Source: Ashinkailepas kermadecensis
Lineage: Eukaryota > Arthropoda > Thecostraca > Neolepadidae
Length of the DNA: 64,000 nt
Assembly: GCA_034440615.1 (NCBI GenBank)
Contig: JAOTOM010004781.1
Location: forward strand, 231,001-295,000
Direction of reading: 5' to 3'
This document shows, one piece after another, positions 48,501 through 60,439 of the stretch (positions are counted from its first letter, which is position 1; every line of letters begins with the position of its first letter). Made by a program: the position numbers and the translations under genes. Below the pieces are notes generated by a model, which worked only from the letters and a program-made list of their open reading frames with translations, was not told where the DNA came from and did not search any database.

Positions 48501-51500
48501 TATTATTTTTCAGGAAGGGCTAAATCGGGGTGAGAATGTGACGACTTAAAATATTTCTTCATTGGCTGCTGATCTCAGGAAAGCATCTTTGTGATTTGTT
48601 CGAATGCCTCATGGAAGCATGTTTTACATATGGTCAGGAAATTTTTCACTCGTTATATTTCTCAACTATGCCTCCTGACGAAGTTTGGAAGAGTTGATTT
48701 TGAATGTGCGGGACGCATCCCGTGAATAAACCATATCCGAAAACAATGAAGTTTTATTTCTGTCAGAGGCCTATTCTGAATTACAAGAGCCATGCATTTT
48801 GGAAGGCGTTTTATTTTTCAGGAAGGGCTAAATCGGGTTGAGAATGTGACGAATTAAAATATTTCTTCATTGGCTGCTGATCTCAGGAAAGCATCTTTGT
48901 GATTTGTTCGCGTGCCTCATGGAAGCATGTTTTACATTTGGTCAGGACATTTTTCACTCGTTATATTTCTCAACTATGCCTCCTGACGAAGTTTGCAAGA
49001 GTTGATTTTGAATGTGCGCGACGCATCCCCTGAATAAACCATATCCGAAAACAATGAAGTTTTATTTCTGTCAGAGGGCTATCTGAAATACAAGAGCCAT
49101 GCATTTTGGAAGGCGTATTATTTTTCAGGAAGGGCTAAATCGGGGTGAGAATGTGACGACTTAAAATATTTCTTCATTGGCTGCTGATCTCAGGAAAGCA
49201 TCTTTGTGATTTGTTCGAATGCCTCATGGAAGCATGTTTTACATTTGGTCAGGAAATTTTTCACTCGTTATATTTCTCAACTATGCCTCCTGACGAAGTT
49301 TGGAAGAGTTGATTTTGAATGTGCGCGACGCATCCCGTGAATAAACCATATCCGAAAACAATGAAGTTTTATTTCTGTCAGAGGGCTATCTGAAATACAA
49401 GAGCCATGCATTTTGGAAGGCGTATTATTTTTCAGGAAGGGCTAAATCGGGGTGAGAATGTGACGACTTAAAATATTTCTTCATTGGCTGCTGATCTCAG
49501 GAAAGCATCTTTGTGATTTGTTCGAATGCCTCATGGAAGCATGTTTTACATTTGGTCAGGAAATTTTTCACTCGTTATATTTCTCAACTATGCCTCCTGA
49601 CGAAGTTTGGAAGAGTTGATTTTGAATGTGCGGGACGCATCCCGTGAATAAACCATATCCGAAAACAATGAAGTTTTATTTCTGTCAGAGGCCTATTCTG
49701 AATTACAAGAGCCATGCATTTTGGAAGGCGTTTTATTTTTCAGGAAGGGCTAAATCGGGTTGAGAATGTGACGACTTAAAATATTTCTTCATTGGCAGCT
49801 GATCTCAGGAAAGCATCTTTGTGATTTGTTCGCGTGCCTCATGGAAGCATGTTTTACATTTGGTCAGGACATTTTTCACTGGTTATATTTCTCAACTATG
49901 CCTCCTGACGAAGTTTGGAAGAGTTGATTTTGAATGTGCGGGACGCATCCCGTGAATAAACCATATCCGAAAACAATGAAGTTTTATTTCTGTCAGAGGG
50001 CTATCTGAAATACAAGAGCCATGCATTTTGGAAGGCGTATTATTTTTCAGGAAGGGCTAAATTGGGGTGAGAATGTGACGACTTAAAATATTTCTTCATT
50101 GGCTGCTGATGTCAGGAAAGCATCTTTGTGATTTGTTCGCGATGCCTCATGGAAGCATGTTTTACACTTGGTCAGGAAATTTTTCACTCGTTATATTTCT
50201 CAACTATGCCTCCTGACGAAGTTTGGAAGAGTTGATTTTGAATGTGCGGGACGCATCCCGTGAATAAACCATATCCGAAAACAATGAAGTTTTATTTCCG
50301 TCAGAGGGCTATTCTGAAACACAAGAGCCATGCATTTTGGAAGGCGTTTTATTTTTCAGGAAGGGCTAAATCGGGTTGAGAATGTGACGAATTAAAATAT
50401 TTCTTCATTGGCAGCTGATCTCAGGAAAGCATCTTTGTGATTTGTTCGCGTGCCTCATGGAAGCATGTTTTACATTTGGTCAGGAAATTTTTCACTCGTT
50501 ATATTTCTCAACTATGCCTCCTGACGAAGTTTGGAAGAGTTGATTTTGAATGTGCGGGACGCATCCCGTGAATAAACCATATCCGAAAACAATGAAGTTT
50601 TATTTCTGTCAGAGGCCTATTCTGAATTACAAGAGCCATGCATTTTGGAAGGCGTTTTATTTTTCAGGAAGGGCTAAATCGGGTTGAGAATGTGACGAAT
50701 TAAAATATTTCTTCATTGGCAGCTGATCTCAGGAAAGCATCTTTGTGATTTGTTCGCGTGCCTCATGGAAGCATGTTTTACATTTGGTCAGGACATTTTT
50801 CACTCGTTATATTTCTCAACTATGCCTCCTGACGAAGTTTGGAAGAGTTGATTTTGAATGTGCGCGACGCATCCCGTGAATAAACCATATCCGAAAACAA
50901 TGAAGTTTTATTTCTGTCAGAGGGCTATCTGAAATACAAGAGCCATGCATTTTGGAAGGCGTATTATTTTTCAGGAAGGGCTAAATCGGGGTGAGAATGT
51001 GACGACTTAAAATATTTCTTCATTGGCTGCTGATCTCAGGAAAGCATCTTTGTGATTTGTTCGAATGCCTCATGGAAGCATGTTTTACATTTGGTCAGGA
51101 AATTTTTCACTCGTTATATTTCTCAACTATGCCTCCTGACGAAGTTTGGAAGAGTTGATTTTGAATGTGCGGGACGCATCCCGTGAATAAACCATATCCG
51201 AAAACAATGAAGTTTTATTTCTGTCAGAGGGCTATCTGAAATACAAGAGCCATGCATTTTGGAAGGCGTATTATTTTTCAGGAAGGGCTAAATCGGGTTG
51301 AGAATGTGACGAATTAAAATATTTCTTCATTGGCTGCTGATCTCAGGAAAGCATCTTTGTGATTTGTTCGAATGCCTCATGGAAGCATGTTTTACATTTG
51401 GTCAGGAAATTTTTCACTCGTTATATTTCTCAACTATGCCTCCTGACGAAGTTTGGAAGAGTTGATTTTGAATGTGCGGGACGCATTCCGTGAATAAACC

Positions 51501-53483
51501 ATATCCGAAAACAATGAAGTTTTATTTCTGTCAGAGGCCTATTCTGAATTACAATAGCCATGCATTTTGGAAGGCGAATTATTTTTCAGGAAGGGCTAAT
51601 TCGGGTTGCGAATGTGACGAGTTAAAATATTTCTTCATTGGCTGCTGATCTCAGGAAAGCATCTTTGTGATTTGTTCGCGTGCCTCATGGAAGCATGTTT
51701 TACATTTGGTCAGGAAATTTTTCACTCGTTATATTTCTCAACTATGCCTCCTGACGAAGTTTGGAAGAGTTGATTTTGAATGTGCGCGACGCATCCCCTG
51801 AATAAACCATATCCGAAAACAATGAAGTTTTATTTCTGTCAGAGGGCTATCTGAAATACAAGAGCCATGCATTTTGGAAGGCGTATTATTTTTCAGGAAG
51901 GGCTAAATCGGGGTGAAAATGTGACGACTTAAAATATTTCTTCATTGGCTGCTGATCTCAGGAAAGCATCTTTGTGATTTGTTCGAATGCCTCATGGAAG
52001 CATGTTTTACATTTGGTCAGGAAATTTTTCACTCGTTATATTTCTCAACTATGCCTCCTGACGAAGTTTGGAAGAGTTGATTTTGAATGTGCGGGACGCA
52101 TCCCGTGAATAAACCATATCCGAAAACAATGAAGTTTTATTTCTGTCAGAGGGCCTATTCTGAAATACAAGAGCCATGCATTTTGGAAGGCGTTTTATTT
52201 TTCAGGAAGGGCTAAATCGGGTTGAGAATGTGACGAATTAAAATATTTCTTCATTGGCAGCTGATCTCAGGAAAGCATCTTTGTGATTTGTTCGCGTGCC
52301 TCATGGAAGCATGTTTTACATTTGGTCAGGAAATTTTTCACTCGTTATATTTCTCAACTATGCCTCCTGACGAAGTTTGGAAGAGTTGATTTTGAATGTG
52401 CGGGACGCATCCCGTGAATAAACCATATCCGAAAACAATGAAGTTTTATTTCTGTCAGAGGCCTATTCTGAAATACAAGAGCCATGCATTTTGGAAGGCG
52501 TATTATTTTTCAGGAAGGGCTAAATCGGGTTGAGAATGTGACGAATTAAAATATTTCTTCATTGGCAGCTGATCTCAGGAAAGCATCTTTGTGATTTGTT
52601 CGCGTGCCTCATGGAAGCATGTTTTACATTTGGTCAGGACATTTTTCACTCGTTATATTTCTCAACTATGCCTCCTGACGAAGTTTGCAAGAGTTGATTT
52701 TGAATGTGCGCGACGCATCCCCTGAATAAACCATATCCGAAAACAATGAAGTTTTATTTCTGTCAGAGGGCTATCTGAAATACAAGAGCCATGCATTTTG
52801 GAAGGCGTATTATTTTTCAGGAAGGGCTAAATCGGGGTGAGAATGTGACGACTTAAAATATTTCTTCATTGGCTGCTGATCTCAGGAAAGCATCTTTGTG
52901 ATTTGTTCGAATGCCTCATGGAAGCATGTCTTACATATGGTCAGGACATTTTTCACTCGTTATATTTCTCAACTATGCCTCCGACCGAAGTTTGGAAGAG
53001 TTGATTTTGAATGTGCGGGACGCATCCCGTGAATAAACCATATCCGAAAACAATGAAGTTTTATTTCTGTCAGAGGCCTATTCTGAATTACAAGAGCCAT
53101 GCATTTTGGAAGGCGTTTTATTTTTCAGGAAGGGCTAAATCGGGTTGAGAATGTGACGAATTAAAATATTTCTTCATTGGCTGCTGATCTCAGGAAAGCA
53201 TCTTTGTGATTTGTTCGCGTGCCTCATGGAAGCATGTTTTACATTTGGTCAGGAAATTTTTCACTCGTTATATTTCTCAACTATGCCTCCTGACGAAGTT
53301 GGGAAGAGTTGATTTTGAATGTGCGCGACGCATCCCCTGAATAAACCATATCCGAAAACAATGAAGTTTTATTTCTGTCAGAGGGCTATCTGAAATACAA
53401 GAGCCATGCATTTTGGAAGGCGTATTATTTTTCAGGAAGGGCTAAATCGGGGTGAGAATGTGACGAATTAACATATTTCTTCA
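33564..53483 (+). repeat. Satellite array, 307-bp monomer, 64 full copies plus a partial
   Basis: The block TTTGGTCAGGAAATTTTTCA recurs every 307 or 308 bp, from 33571 to 53244, which gives 64 full monomers and a 240-bp last one. Copies are highly similar. Linked variant sites define two main types. Type I carries GCGGGACGC, GCGTTTTAT, CGGGTTGAG, GACGAATT, GGCAGCTG and TTCGCGTGCC. Type II carries GCGCGACGC, GCGTATTAT, CGGGGTGAG, GACGACTT, GGCTGCTG and TTCGAATGCC. A few copies are more diverged (36644-36944, 40632-40939, 47707-48014, 51397-51704). Both array edges are sharp. Short frames inside single monomers are not called as genes. Confidence 0.98.
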
Positions 53484-53800
53484 GTATGCTATGTATGTAT
53501 CGGCCCTTTACGCCACGTTATTTGCTTGCCGGCGTCTCATCCTTCCTTTCTTGATTCTTTGATATATCCGGATGCCACATAAGCCGGATTAACGTAACCC
53601 TTTCTTTAACGTAGCAAATATCTAGCGGATGTCACTCTTGCAGTGGCAACTGCTAAAGACAAAACAAAATCACGCACACTTTTCATAGGTTCCTGTACCA
53701 ATGTTCCATTCAATAATATCATCGAACGACTTTCATTAGTGACAGCGTCGCTAGACTGCTAGCTATTCCCCAGTACTTCCAACAAGAATAGGGTGCACCG
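53484..53800. other. Unique spacer between satellite and CpG-rich block
   Basis: Unremarkable AT-balanced sequence. No repeat unit or supported frame. Confidence 0.5.
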
Positions 53801-53809
53801 GGTGTACAG

Positions 53810-54088
53810 CGGAACATCCTTCCCGCGTTCCGGTTCGCATGACGCCGCGTCCATCTGCCAATCGGGTGCCGCGCGGTGGGCTGTCCGCCAATGAGCGCCG
53901 GCGACGCGCGACGTCCACACATCCGACGCGCGGCCGCAGTCACCGTCCGTCTTGTGCGCGGGTGTGTTGCGTGCGCGCAGCAGCGCAGTCTGCTGTTGGC
54001 GCGGTGTGGATCGTCTGTGCGCGCCGCCGGTGTGTGTGTGTGTGTGGATGGTGACGGCCGTGTGGCCCTCACCCACCACCCGCCAGCC
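53810..54088 (+). promoter_or_regulatory. CpG-rich block, likely promoter and 5' UTR
   Basis: CpG density rises sharply compared with the AT-rich flanks (GCGCCGGCGACGCGCG and similar). The block leads into an ATG with a strong initiation context. No TATA box was seen, as is usual for CpG-type promoters. Long frames on both strands result from the GC-rich composition. Assignment as promoter or 5' UTR is inference. Confidence 0.45.
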
Positions 54089-54255
54089 ATGGACAGCCCG
54101 ACGGCCGGCCTCTGCTGGCTGCTCATCATCTCGCTGACGCTGAACGTGACGGGCGCCTGCAGCTGGCTGCTCGACAGTCTGCGAGACCGGCGCGGCCGCC
54201 GCGACGACGGCGAGGCGGCACTCTCGCCGCGCCCTGAGCCGCTCAAAATGTACAG
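54089..54255 (+). CDS. Candidate first coding exon of a secreted or membrane protein
   Basis: The ATG at 54089 sits in a strong context (GCCAGCCATGG). It encodes 55 residues plus two bases of the next codon. The product opens with a signal peptide or anchor (MDSPTAGLCWLLIISLTLNV), then TGACSWLLDSLRDRRGRRDD, with a basic RDRRGRR cluster that could be a furin-like processing site, and ends ...SPRPEPLKMY. The exon stops at TACAG|GTGGGT, a good splice donor (phase 2). No second exon is visible in the following 9.7 kb, which is mostly repeats, so the intron would be long. The family is not recognised. The same frame continues past the donor into the CAGA repeat, which argues for splicing. A chance frame in a GC-rich block remains possible. 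Confidence 0.4.
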
Positions 54256-54296
54256 GTGGGTGGCACGCTCGAGTAGCCCGTCTCCGATGGAACAGA

Positions 54297-54518
54297 CGCA
54301 GACACACAAACAGGCAGACACGCAGACAGACAGACACGCTGACAGACAGACAGACAGACAGACAGGCAGACAGACATGGAGAGACAGACAGACACGTTGA
54401 CAGACAGACAGACAGACAGACAGGCAGACAGACATGGAGAGACAGACAGACACGCAGACAGACAGACACGCAGACAGACAGACATACAGACAGATACACA
54501 GACAGACACACAGACAGA
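54297..54518 (+). repeat. (CAGA)n microsatellite, left half
   Basis: CAGA units with CACG, CATGGAGA and CACA variants. A segment of about 59 bp containing CAGACATGGAGAGACAGACA is itself repeated. It continues on the far side of the 54519-61913 insertion. Confidence 0.95.
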
Positions 54519-54539
54519 CAGGGGCGTCGCCACCGGGGG

Positions 54540-56272
54540 GGGCAGCGGGGAAGTCGCCCCATGCCGTGAGACTGGGTGGGCCGGCCCCTGAAATTTGAAG
54601 AGGCCCCTATCCGGAAATGCACAGGAAGAAAGATGAGCAAGGATCCCGACGGGACAGAAGATCATGCTGTCAAGGAGGCCCCAAGACTGGCAACGAGGCC
54701 CCAGAAAATATAATCAGGTCCCAATAAGAGACGTAGGACAGATATTGGGAGGAGGCCCCCATGAAATATAATCAGGTCCCTATAAGAGACGTATGACAGA
54801 GATTGGGAGGAGGCCCCCAGGACGAAATGGATGCCATCGACACGGGCAAGAAGCCACCCAGGTTAGACAAGAAGGCTTCCGATGGATGGCAGGATGTTCT
54901 TATTTTGGAAAACGAGGCCCCCAAGATGGAAGAGGAAGCCCCTACAATAGACAATAAGGACATATGATGGGAGAGAGTTCTCCGGATTCAAGAGAGGGTC
55001 CCAAAATGTGTAAGAAGGTTTCCGCAGGAATGAGAGAAGGCCACTGAGACCAGCCAGATGAGGCCCATATTTTGGAAGAGGAGGACCCTAGGGCAGAATA
55101 TTCAGGACTAGGACGCAAAAGCACCCTGCTAAGAGGATAATGAGGTTCCAAACAGATCAAGATGAGAAGGCCTCCAAGACGTGAGAGGAGGCCCCTAATT
55201 TGACAATGGAGTCACCTAGCAGAGGATAGGAGGCCCCAGAAATTAAGAGTGCCAAAAATGGCACGGAGGCCCCCAGGATTGCAAAGGAGGCCCAAATACG
55301 GGAAGGGAGGCCCCCAAAAAATGAGAGCAGGCCCTAAGACGGAAGAGAAAGTCAATGTACATGAGATGAGGTTTCAGAGACGCAAAAGCAGGCCCTAAAA
55401 ACGGGTAAGGTTTCATCAAGATAGAAAAGGATGATCCAGAGACGTGACAAGAGGCACCTAATTCGGAAGAGGACGACAAGATTGGAAATGAGACCCCATA
55501 ATGAACGAGGAAGCCCCTAAAATAGTAGAGAAAGGCCATTGGATAAGAGAGATGGCTCCCAGGCGGGAAAGAAGGCTCCAAGACGGGTCAGAAGGTCCCC
55601 AGGAAATGACAAGGCCACTGAGAGAGGAAACGTTGCCTGTAATTTGGAAGAGGAGGCACCTGGGAGAGAACAGGAGTCCACCAGGAGATAAGAGGCCGCC
55701 CTTAAGATGGGCGAAGATCGAATCAAAACGGAGAGCAGGATGCCCCGAAGACGTGAGAGGAGGCCCCCATTTGAAAAAGAAGGCCTCTAGAAGAGAAAGG
55801 AGGCCCCTGCCAGACTCGAGAGGAGTCCCTCAAGATTGAGTAGGAGGTCTCCAGGACCGAATGAGGCCCCGAAGATCGGAAGCAGTTCCCAGGAAATGAG
55901 AGGATGTGCTTAAGATTGGAATGGTAGCAGGTTTAGAAGGAAGTGAGGTTTCCCAAATTGGAGATCCCCTCAAGACTGGCAAGGCTTTGCCAGTACAAAG
56001 GAAGATGCCCACGAGGCGTGGCAGGAGGCCCCTAATTTGGCAGAGAATGCCCCTGGAACATGAGAGAAAGCCTCATGCCATGTTAAAGGGTCACAGGATG
56101 TAAGAGGAGGCCCTCCAAGACGGGAGAGGAGGGCCATTGAACATGGAGGAGGGTAGGACACGAGAGGAGACATCCAAAACCGGTAAAGAGGCTCCAGGAA
56201 ATGAGACGAGACCCCTCAGACACGAGAGGAGGCCTATATTTGCAAGAAGAAGCCCCTAAGACATAGGAGTGG
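54540..56272 (+). repeat. Degenerate ~30-34-bp GAGGCCCC tract (third family)
   Basis: Units alternate GAGGCCCC with an AAGACGGGAGA- or AATTTGGAAGA-like block. A recent 66-bp duplication is visible at about 54702-54832 (both copies contain TATAATCAGGTCCC). The stop-poor frames on both strands follow from composition. Confidence 0.75.
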
Positions 56273-58110
56273 TGCCGGGTACTTGAACATAACGATATAG
56301 GCCCAAAAAGATCCGGCCGGGCCCCTAAAAATCACGCTGAGCCTGGGGGTGCCAAAAAGTCACGCCAGGTCAATGAAATTCACGCTAGGGGCACGACAGG
56401 TCGTACCGTGCCCCAACGGTCTTCAAACGTGAGTCGGTTCAAAGTCCGAGTTGGTTCAAAAGTTGGTTGAAAATCACACTGGGGCCCAAAAGATCGCGCT
56501 GGGGCCCCAAAAGTTGCAGCTGCCACCCCCAAAAAAAATCAATTCTTAACCGGAATGTCACTGCGACCTCAAAAATCGGGTCAAACTGCCTCCAAAACCC
56601 GTTGGGCCCCGGAAAAAAACGTGTCACGGTACCTAGGAAACAAATCGCACCGGGAGACGAAAGAATCATACCGGGACCCAACAAAAAAATTAGCACAAGG
56701 ACCTTTAAAAAAATAGAACTCGATGTTCAAAAAGTTCGCACGGAGGCTCGATCGAATCGACCCTAGCACCTGCAAATTAAGAACAGGTCCGGAAAAAAAT
56801 TACCTGGTGGGCTTTTCAACTCCAAAAGGTGCCATCGGCTGAACAAAAATATACTCCTTCAGTGGCCGCAGTGACATCAAAGGGGCATATGCCCCTCCCT
56901 CCTGAGAGGGATAAGCTCCCAAGAATCGTCGCGGGGCCCCGAAAAGTCGCGCTGGGGTCACCAAAATTCGCGTTGGTCCACCAGAATTCGCACAGGGAGC
57001 TCGAAATAAATACGGCAGTCCCCAGAAAACTCGATCCGATACCCGAAAATTTGTAACAGGAACCGCCAAAATCGCATTGGGGCCACAGCTAAGTACCACG
57101 CCCCCCGCAAACGCGAACTGGTCCCACAAAATATCGCGCTCGGGACCCGCAATTTCCATCGGTAGTCCCAAAAATTTGGTCTGGGTATCAAATTTCACAT
57201 GGACGCTCCAAAAATTGGCGTCTGGGGCCCCACATAAGCACATTGTAACCCCCAAAACCGCATCGGTATCCGAAAGCAGTCAAACCGGAGCCCTCCAAAA
57301 TAAGAAGGGATCCCCCACAAATATATGCACGGGTCAAGAAAAAGGCTCTGGAGCAGCGAACACATCACCAGATGCCTTCACAAATCGCGTACGGCCCCGT
57401 ATAGCATATCGGAGCTCGAAAAATCGAGGTGGGATACAAAACCATGGCGCCAGGGGCTCGAAAAAATCCCGCCGGGATTCGGACTGAACAAATTCAGAAA
57501 AGATCCACAAGAATCGCGTTGAGCCCAGAAAGCTGGCGTTGGGTCCCCGGAATCACGCGTCTGGGCGCGATAAGTCGCGCTCGGAACCAGAAACGTCGCA
57601 CCGAAGCCCCAAAATCGTACTGGGGCCCCACAAATGTGCGTCAGAAACCCCAAATAAACACAGTGGGACCATAAGAGCACAACGGGGGCCGAAAATGTAA
57701 TTGGCCCTCCAAAGCGCAGAGTCTCGCAAAAAGCGGCAGGACCGTAAAACATGCGTTGCAGTCCTAAATAAACATACCGGGAGCTCTCAATGTGCACAGG
57801 GGCCATGAGACCGCACAAGGGCCTGAAAAAAGTCTGGGGCCGTAAAAAGCAACATGGTTCCAAAACGAACAAAAAGACCTGGCACTAAATAAACACATCG
57901 GGATCTTCGAGAACGCCCAAACACCTAAACAAATATTCGGTTAAAAAAACAACGAAGCCCTAAAACGAGCAAGGGTTTTGAAATTGTTGGGCCCTTAATA
58001 AAAATGGAATGGAGCCCTAAGACACATCCGTAGACGAAGAAAGACGCAACGGGTCCAAAAAAGAGCAGTGAGGCAGGGCCTCGGTTCGGTAGCCAGTCTG
58101 GGAGCATGTT
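56273..58110 (+). mobile_element. Cryptic ~30-bp periodic element, copy 3
   Basis: It has a shortened part A (about 56300-56868, ending in GGTGCCATCGGCTGAACAAA) and a full part B from the CAGTGACATC terminus at 56869. Part B is collinear with 17280-18160. Extra units with AAATAAACA blocks extend it to about 58110. Confidence 0.65.
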
Positions 58111-58208
58111 TAATCAAAGATGAAGTGCATCAAAGCTCAGCGGGTATTCGCATTTCTAAACCACCAGAAAATGTGGGAAGTAGGGAACTAATGACCGAAG
58201 TTGATTAA

Positions 58209-58250
58209 TCGAATTTTCGCGGTGACCGGGCGGTCGCCGCGAAAATTCGA
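58209..58250. repeat. 19-bp inverted repeat with 4-bp loop
   Basis: TCGAATTTTCGCGGTGACC and GGTCGCCGCGAAAATTCGA pair at 18 of 19 positions; the exception would be a G-U pair in RNA. The spacer is GGGC. It lies in otherwise unremarkable sequence between the periodic element and the hAT-like element. Confidence 0.95.
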
Positions 58251-58981
58251 TACGAAGCATTCCATCACGTCAAGTATGGCGCAAGCCTATCATGTGGCAG
58301 CAGTTAGCAAAACGCAGGAGGCGAAGCAGAAACCGTAGCATCGCACAAAGTGTGGCGAATGCACCGAATGCGCAAGATGGGTGTTCACGTGCACGAATGT
58401 TAGCATCGTGGCGACTGGGCACTATGAACTGGAATGCCTGAAATTATAAAATTTTGCATTTTAAAGTGATTTGTGTAGGTGTAACTTCCGCAGTGTGAGG
58501 TGACTTATCAAAGGATACCAAAAGAAAACCTTAGAACAGAGTGGGGGAGTTAGGGTTGAAATCCGACGAATCAGAAACGATAGTGGTAGATTAGGCCCTC
58601 CACAGGACAATTCAGTTCGTCATTAATAATTATTTTATTTAAAAAAGGTTCCCTTTGATAAAATAGCGGTCGAAATCCGAGGACTTTTTCAATGAGGGCA
58701 GGTGGGCACCCTCCAAATCCGTTTGCCCCCTCCCCCTTGACGCAAATATAGGTAACCCACTGGTCCCCCATATTTTTTGTTTAAAACATACGCCCATGGG
58801 GAAAAGCGGGCATTAAGGGGGCAAATTCCACCGCACAATCATACAAAACAACACCTATGCCCGATATAAAATGGGAGGAATGATGTGTTTAAATGCATTT
58901 TCTTCCTACAAACTTGTTTTCTTAGATTACCGCCTGCATGATTAGAGCTTCCTAGATTCAATACCTTCTCAACGTCATTTA
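58251..58981. other. Non-coding sequence inside the nested insertion
   Basis: No supported frame. C-rich and G-rich runs near 58705-58735 and 58815 resemble transposon-end text but could not be paired. Confidence 0.4.
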
Positions 58982-59639
58982 CAAAACGGCATGGGTATAA
59001 CCACTGGGAGGGGGGGGGGGGACATACCCCCATTTCTGAAAAATGGTGATTTGTTCTGTGTCCCCCCAAGCCTCAGCTACCTGAGTATGATGGCCGCACA
59101 ATTATGCTTAATCATTGATAAAGTGAAAATATATTTGCAAGAGGATCACCAAAAATACTACAAACCGATTAAGCCAATCAACGGGCTTCACAGGCTATCT
59201 ATCGTCACAAAGTCTCCGAATGGTAAATCAGCAAACGTTAGAAATTTCTGCTTCCAGGCCATTCTTGAATAACATGAACCTTGGCCATCTTGTGTTTTCG
59301 CTTCGGTGGAAAATTGTGCTTTGCCAGGCAACATATTTGCATTATGGCAAAGCTTTCTTATAGTCTTCGGTTGCATTCCCCTGCGCATATATTGATACAT
59401 CTTAAACAAACGTGACTCCGGGTGCCCTTGGGTGTCTTCAAGACCATGGAGGGAAATCATGGGCAGCCTTAAGCAAGTACGTCAAGTTAACGTCGTATTC
59501 GTATTCGTATTCAGCGACGTGTTTGCCAGAGGCGTATTTGTATTGGAATCGTCATTCAGCGATGGGCTTATGATCGTTCGAATCAATTACCACAAATGCT
59601 TCTGCTTGTAATGAGCACGCTGAAAGTAACTACATAGGT

Positions 59640-60435
59640 CCCACATTACCACCATAACGGTCAAGGTCCAACGCAAACCGGTTTCTTCGGTTGCCTCCCA
59701 TTTTTTTTTTCGTTTTCACCCAAACCTGCCTAAATCTGGTATCAAGCAATAGCCTGTGGTGAACCATCGTGTAACATTTCAAACCGGTACATGTTGAGGA
59801 CAAACTTCTAGATCAAAGGTTAGCTTGATTTATTAGATGACGATATTGAAGGGATATCGACCGAACGCGAGGTTCGGTTGCTATCGCTTCCATTTCCATC
59901 AAATGGGCATCATTCGACGTAGCTTGCTATGCGGTACCAGAACGCTAAGCAATCTAATTATTTTTCAAGGGCAAAGGCCAAGCTGATCATCCGGTCCGCT
60001 CAATTTTCTTTCGTTTTCGCTCCAACCCATCCAAATCTGGTATCAAGCAATAACCAGTGGTGAACACTCGAGTAACATTTCAAACCGGGACATGTCAAGG
60101 TCAAAGATTTGATGTTCTTTGTTCCATCAAGCCTACCCAGATCCACTATCAAGCGACAGCCCATGGTGAACCATCGAGTAACATTTTGAAACCGGGGTAT
60201 ATCAAGGTCAAACCTCAAGGTCAAAGGCTAGTTTGATTTTTTCCGAAGTCCTCGCGATTCGTCGCTATGGGTTCAATTTTCATCAAGTAGGTGTCATTTG
60301 ACGCTGTTTGTGCCGTATTATAATGCTACCAAATCGAACTAATTTCAAAGGTCAAAGGTCAAACCGATTTTTTTGGTCGCCTCGTATTTTTCGTCGCACT
60401 AACCTACCTACATCTGGTATCAACCAATAGCCCGT
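59640..60435 (+). repeat. Diverged ~300-bp tandem repeat
   Basis: The block ATCTGGTATCAAGCAATAGC, followed by GTGGTGAACCATCG and CATTTCAAACCGG, recurs at about 59731, 60032, 60126 (shortened) and 60411. The sequence between 59731 and 60032 also matches that between 60126 and 60411. AAGGTCAAAGG-like strings recur in it. Confidence 0.7.
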
Positions 60436-60439
60436 GATC

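Noticed and set aside
33564..53483. CRISPR array
   Set aside because: Monomers are contiguous 307-bp units with no unique spacers between short repeats. This is a satellite.
33564..53483. CENP-B box in the satellite monomer
   Set aside because: I looked for TTCGNNNNANNCGGG in the common monomer and did not find it. The TTCGCGTGCC and AATCGGG strings are not in the required arrangement.
53719..54640. Minus-strand frames of 244 and 293 codons
   Set aside because: They run through the reverse of the CAGA repeat (Ser-Val-Cys-Leu repeats) and a stop-poor CpG block. Two overlapping frames are open at once, which points to composition rather than coding.
54243..54665. Cys/Ser/Val/Leu-rich protein, minus strand
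   Set aside because: It is a translation of the CAGA microsatellite complement.
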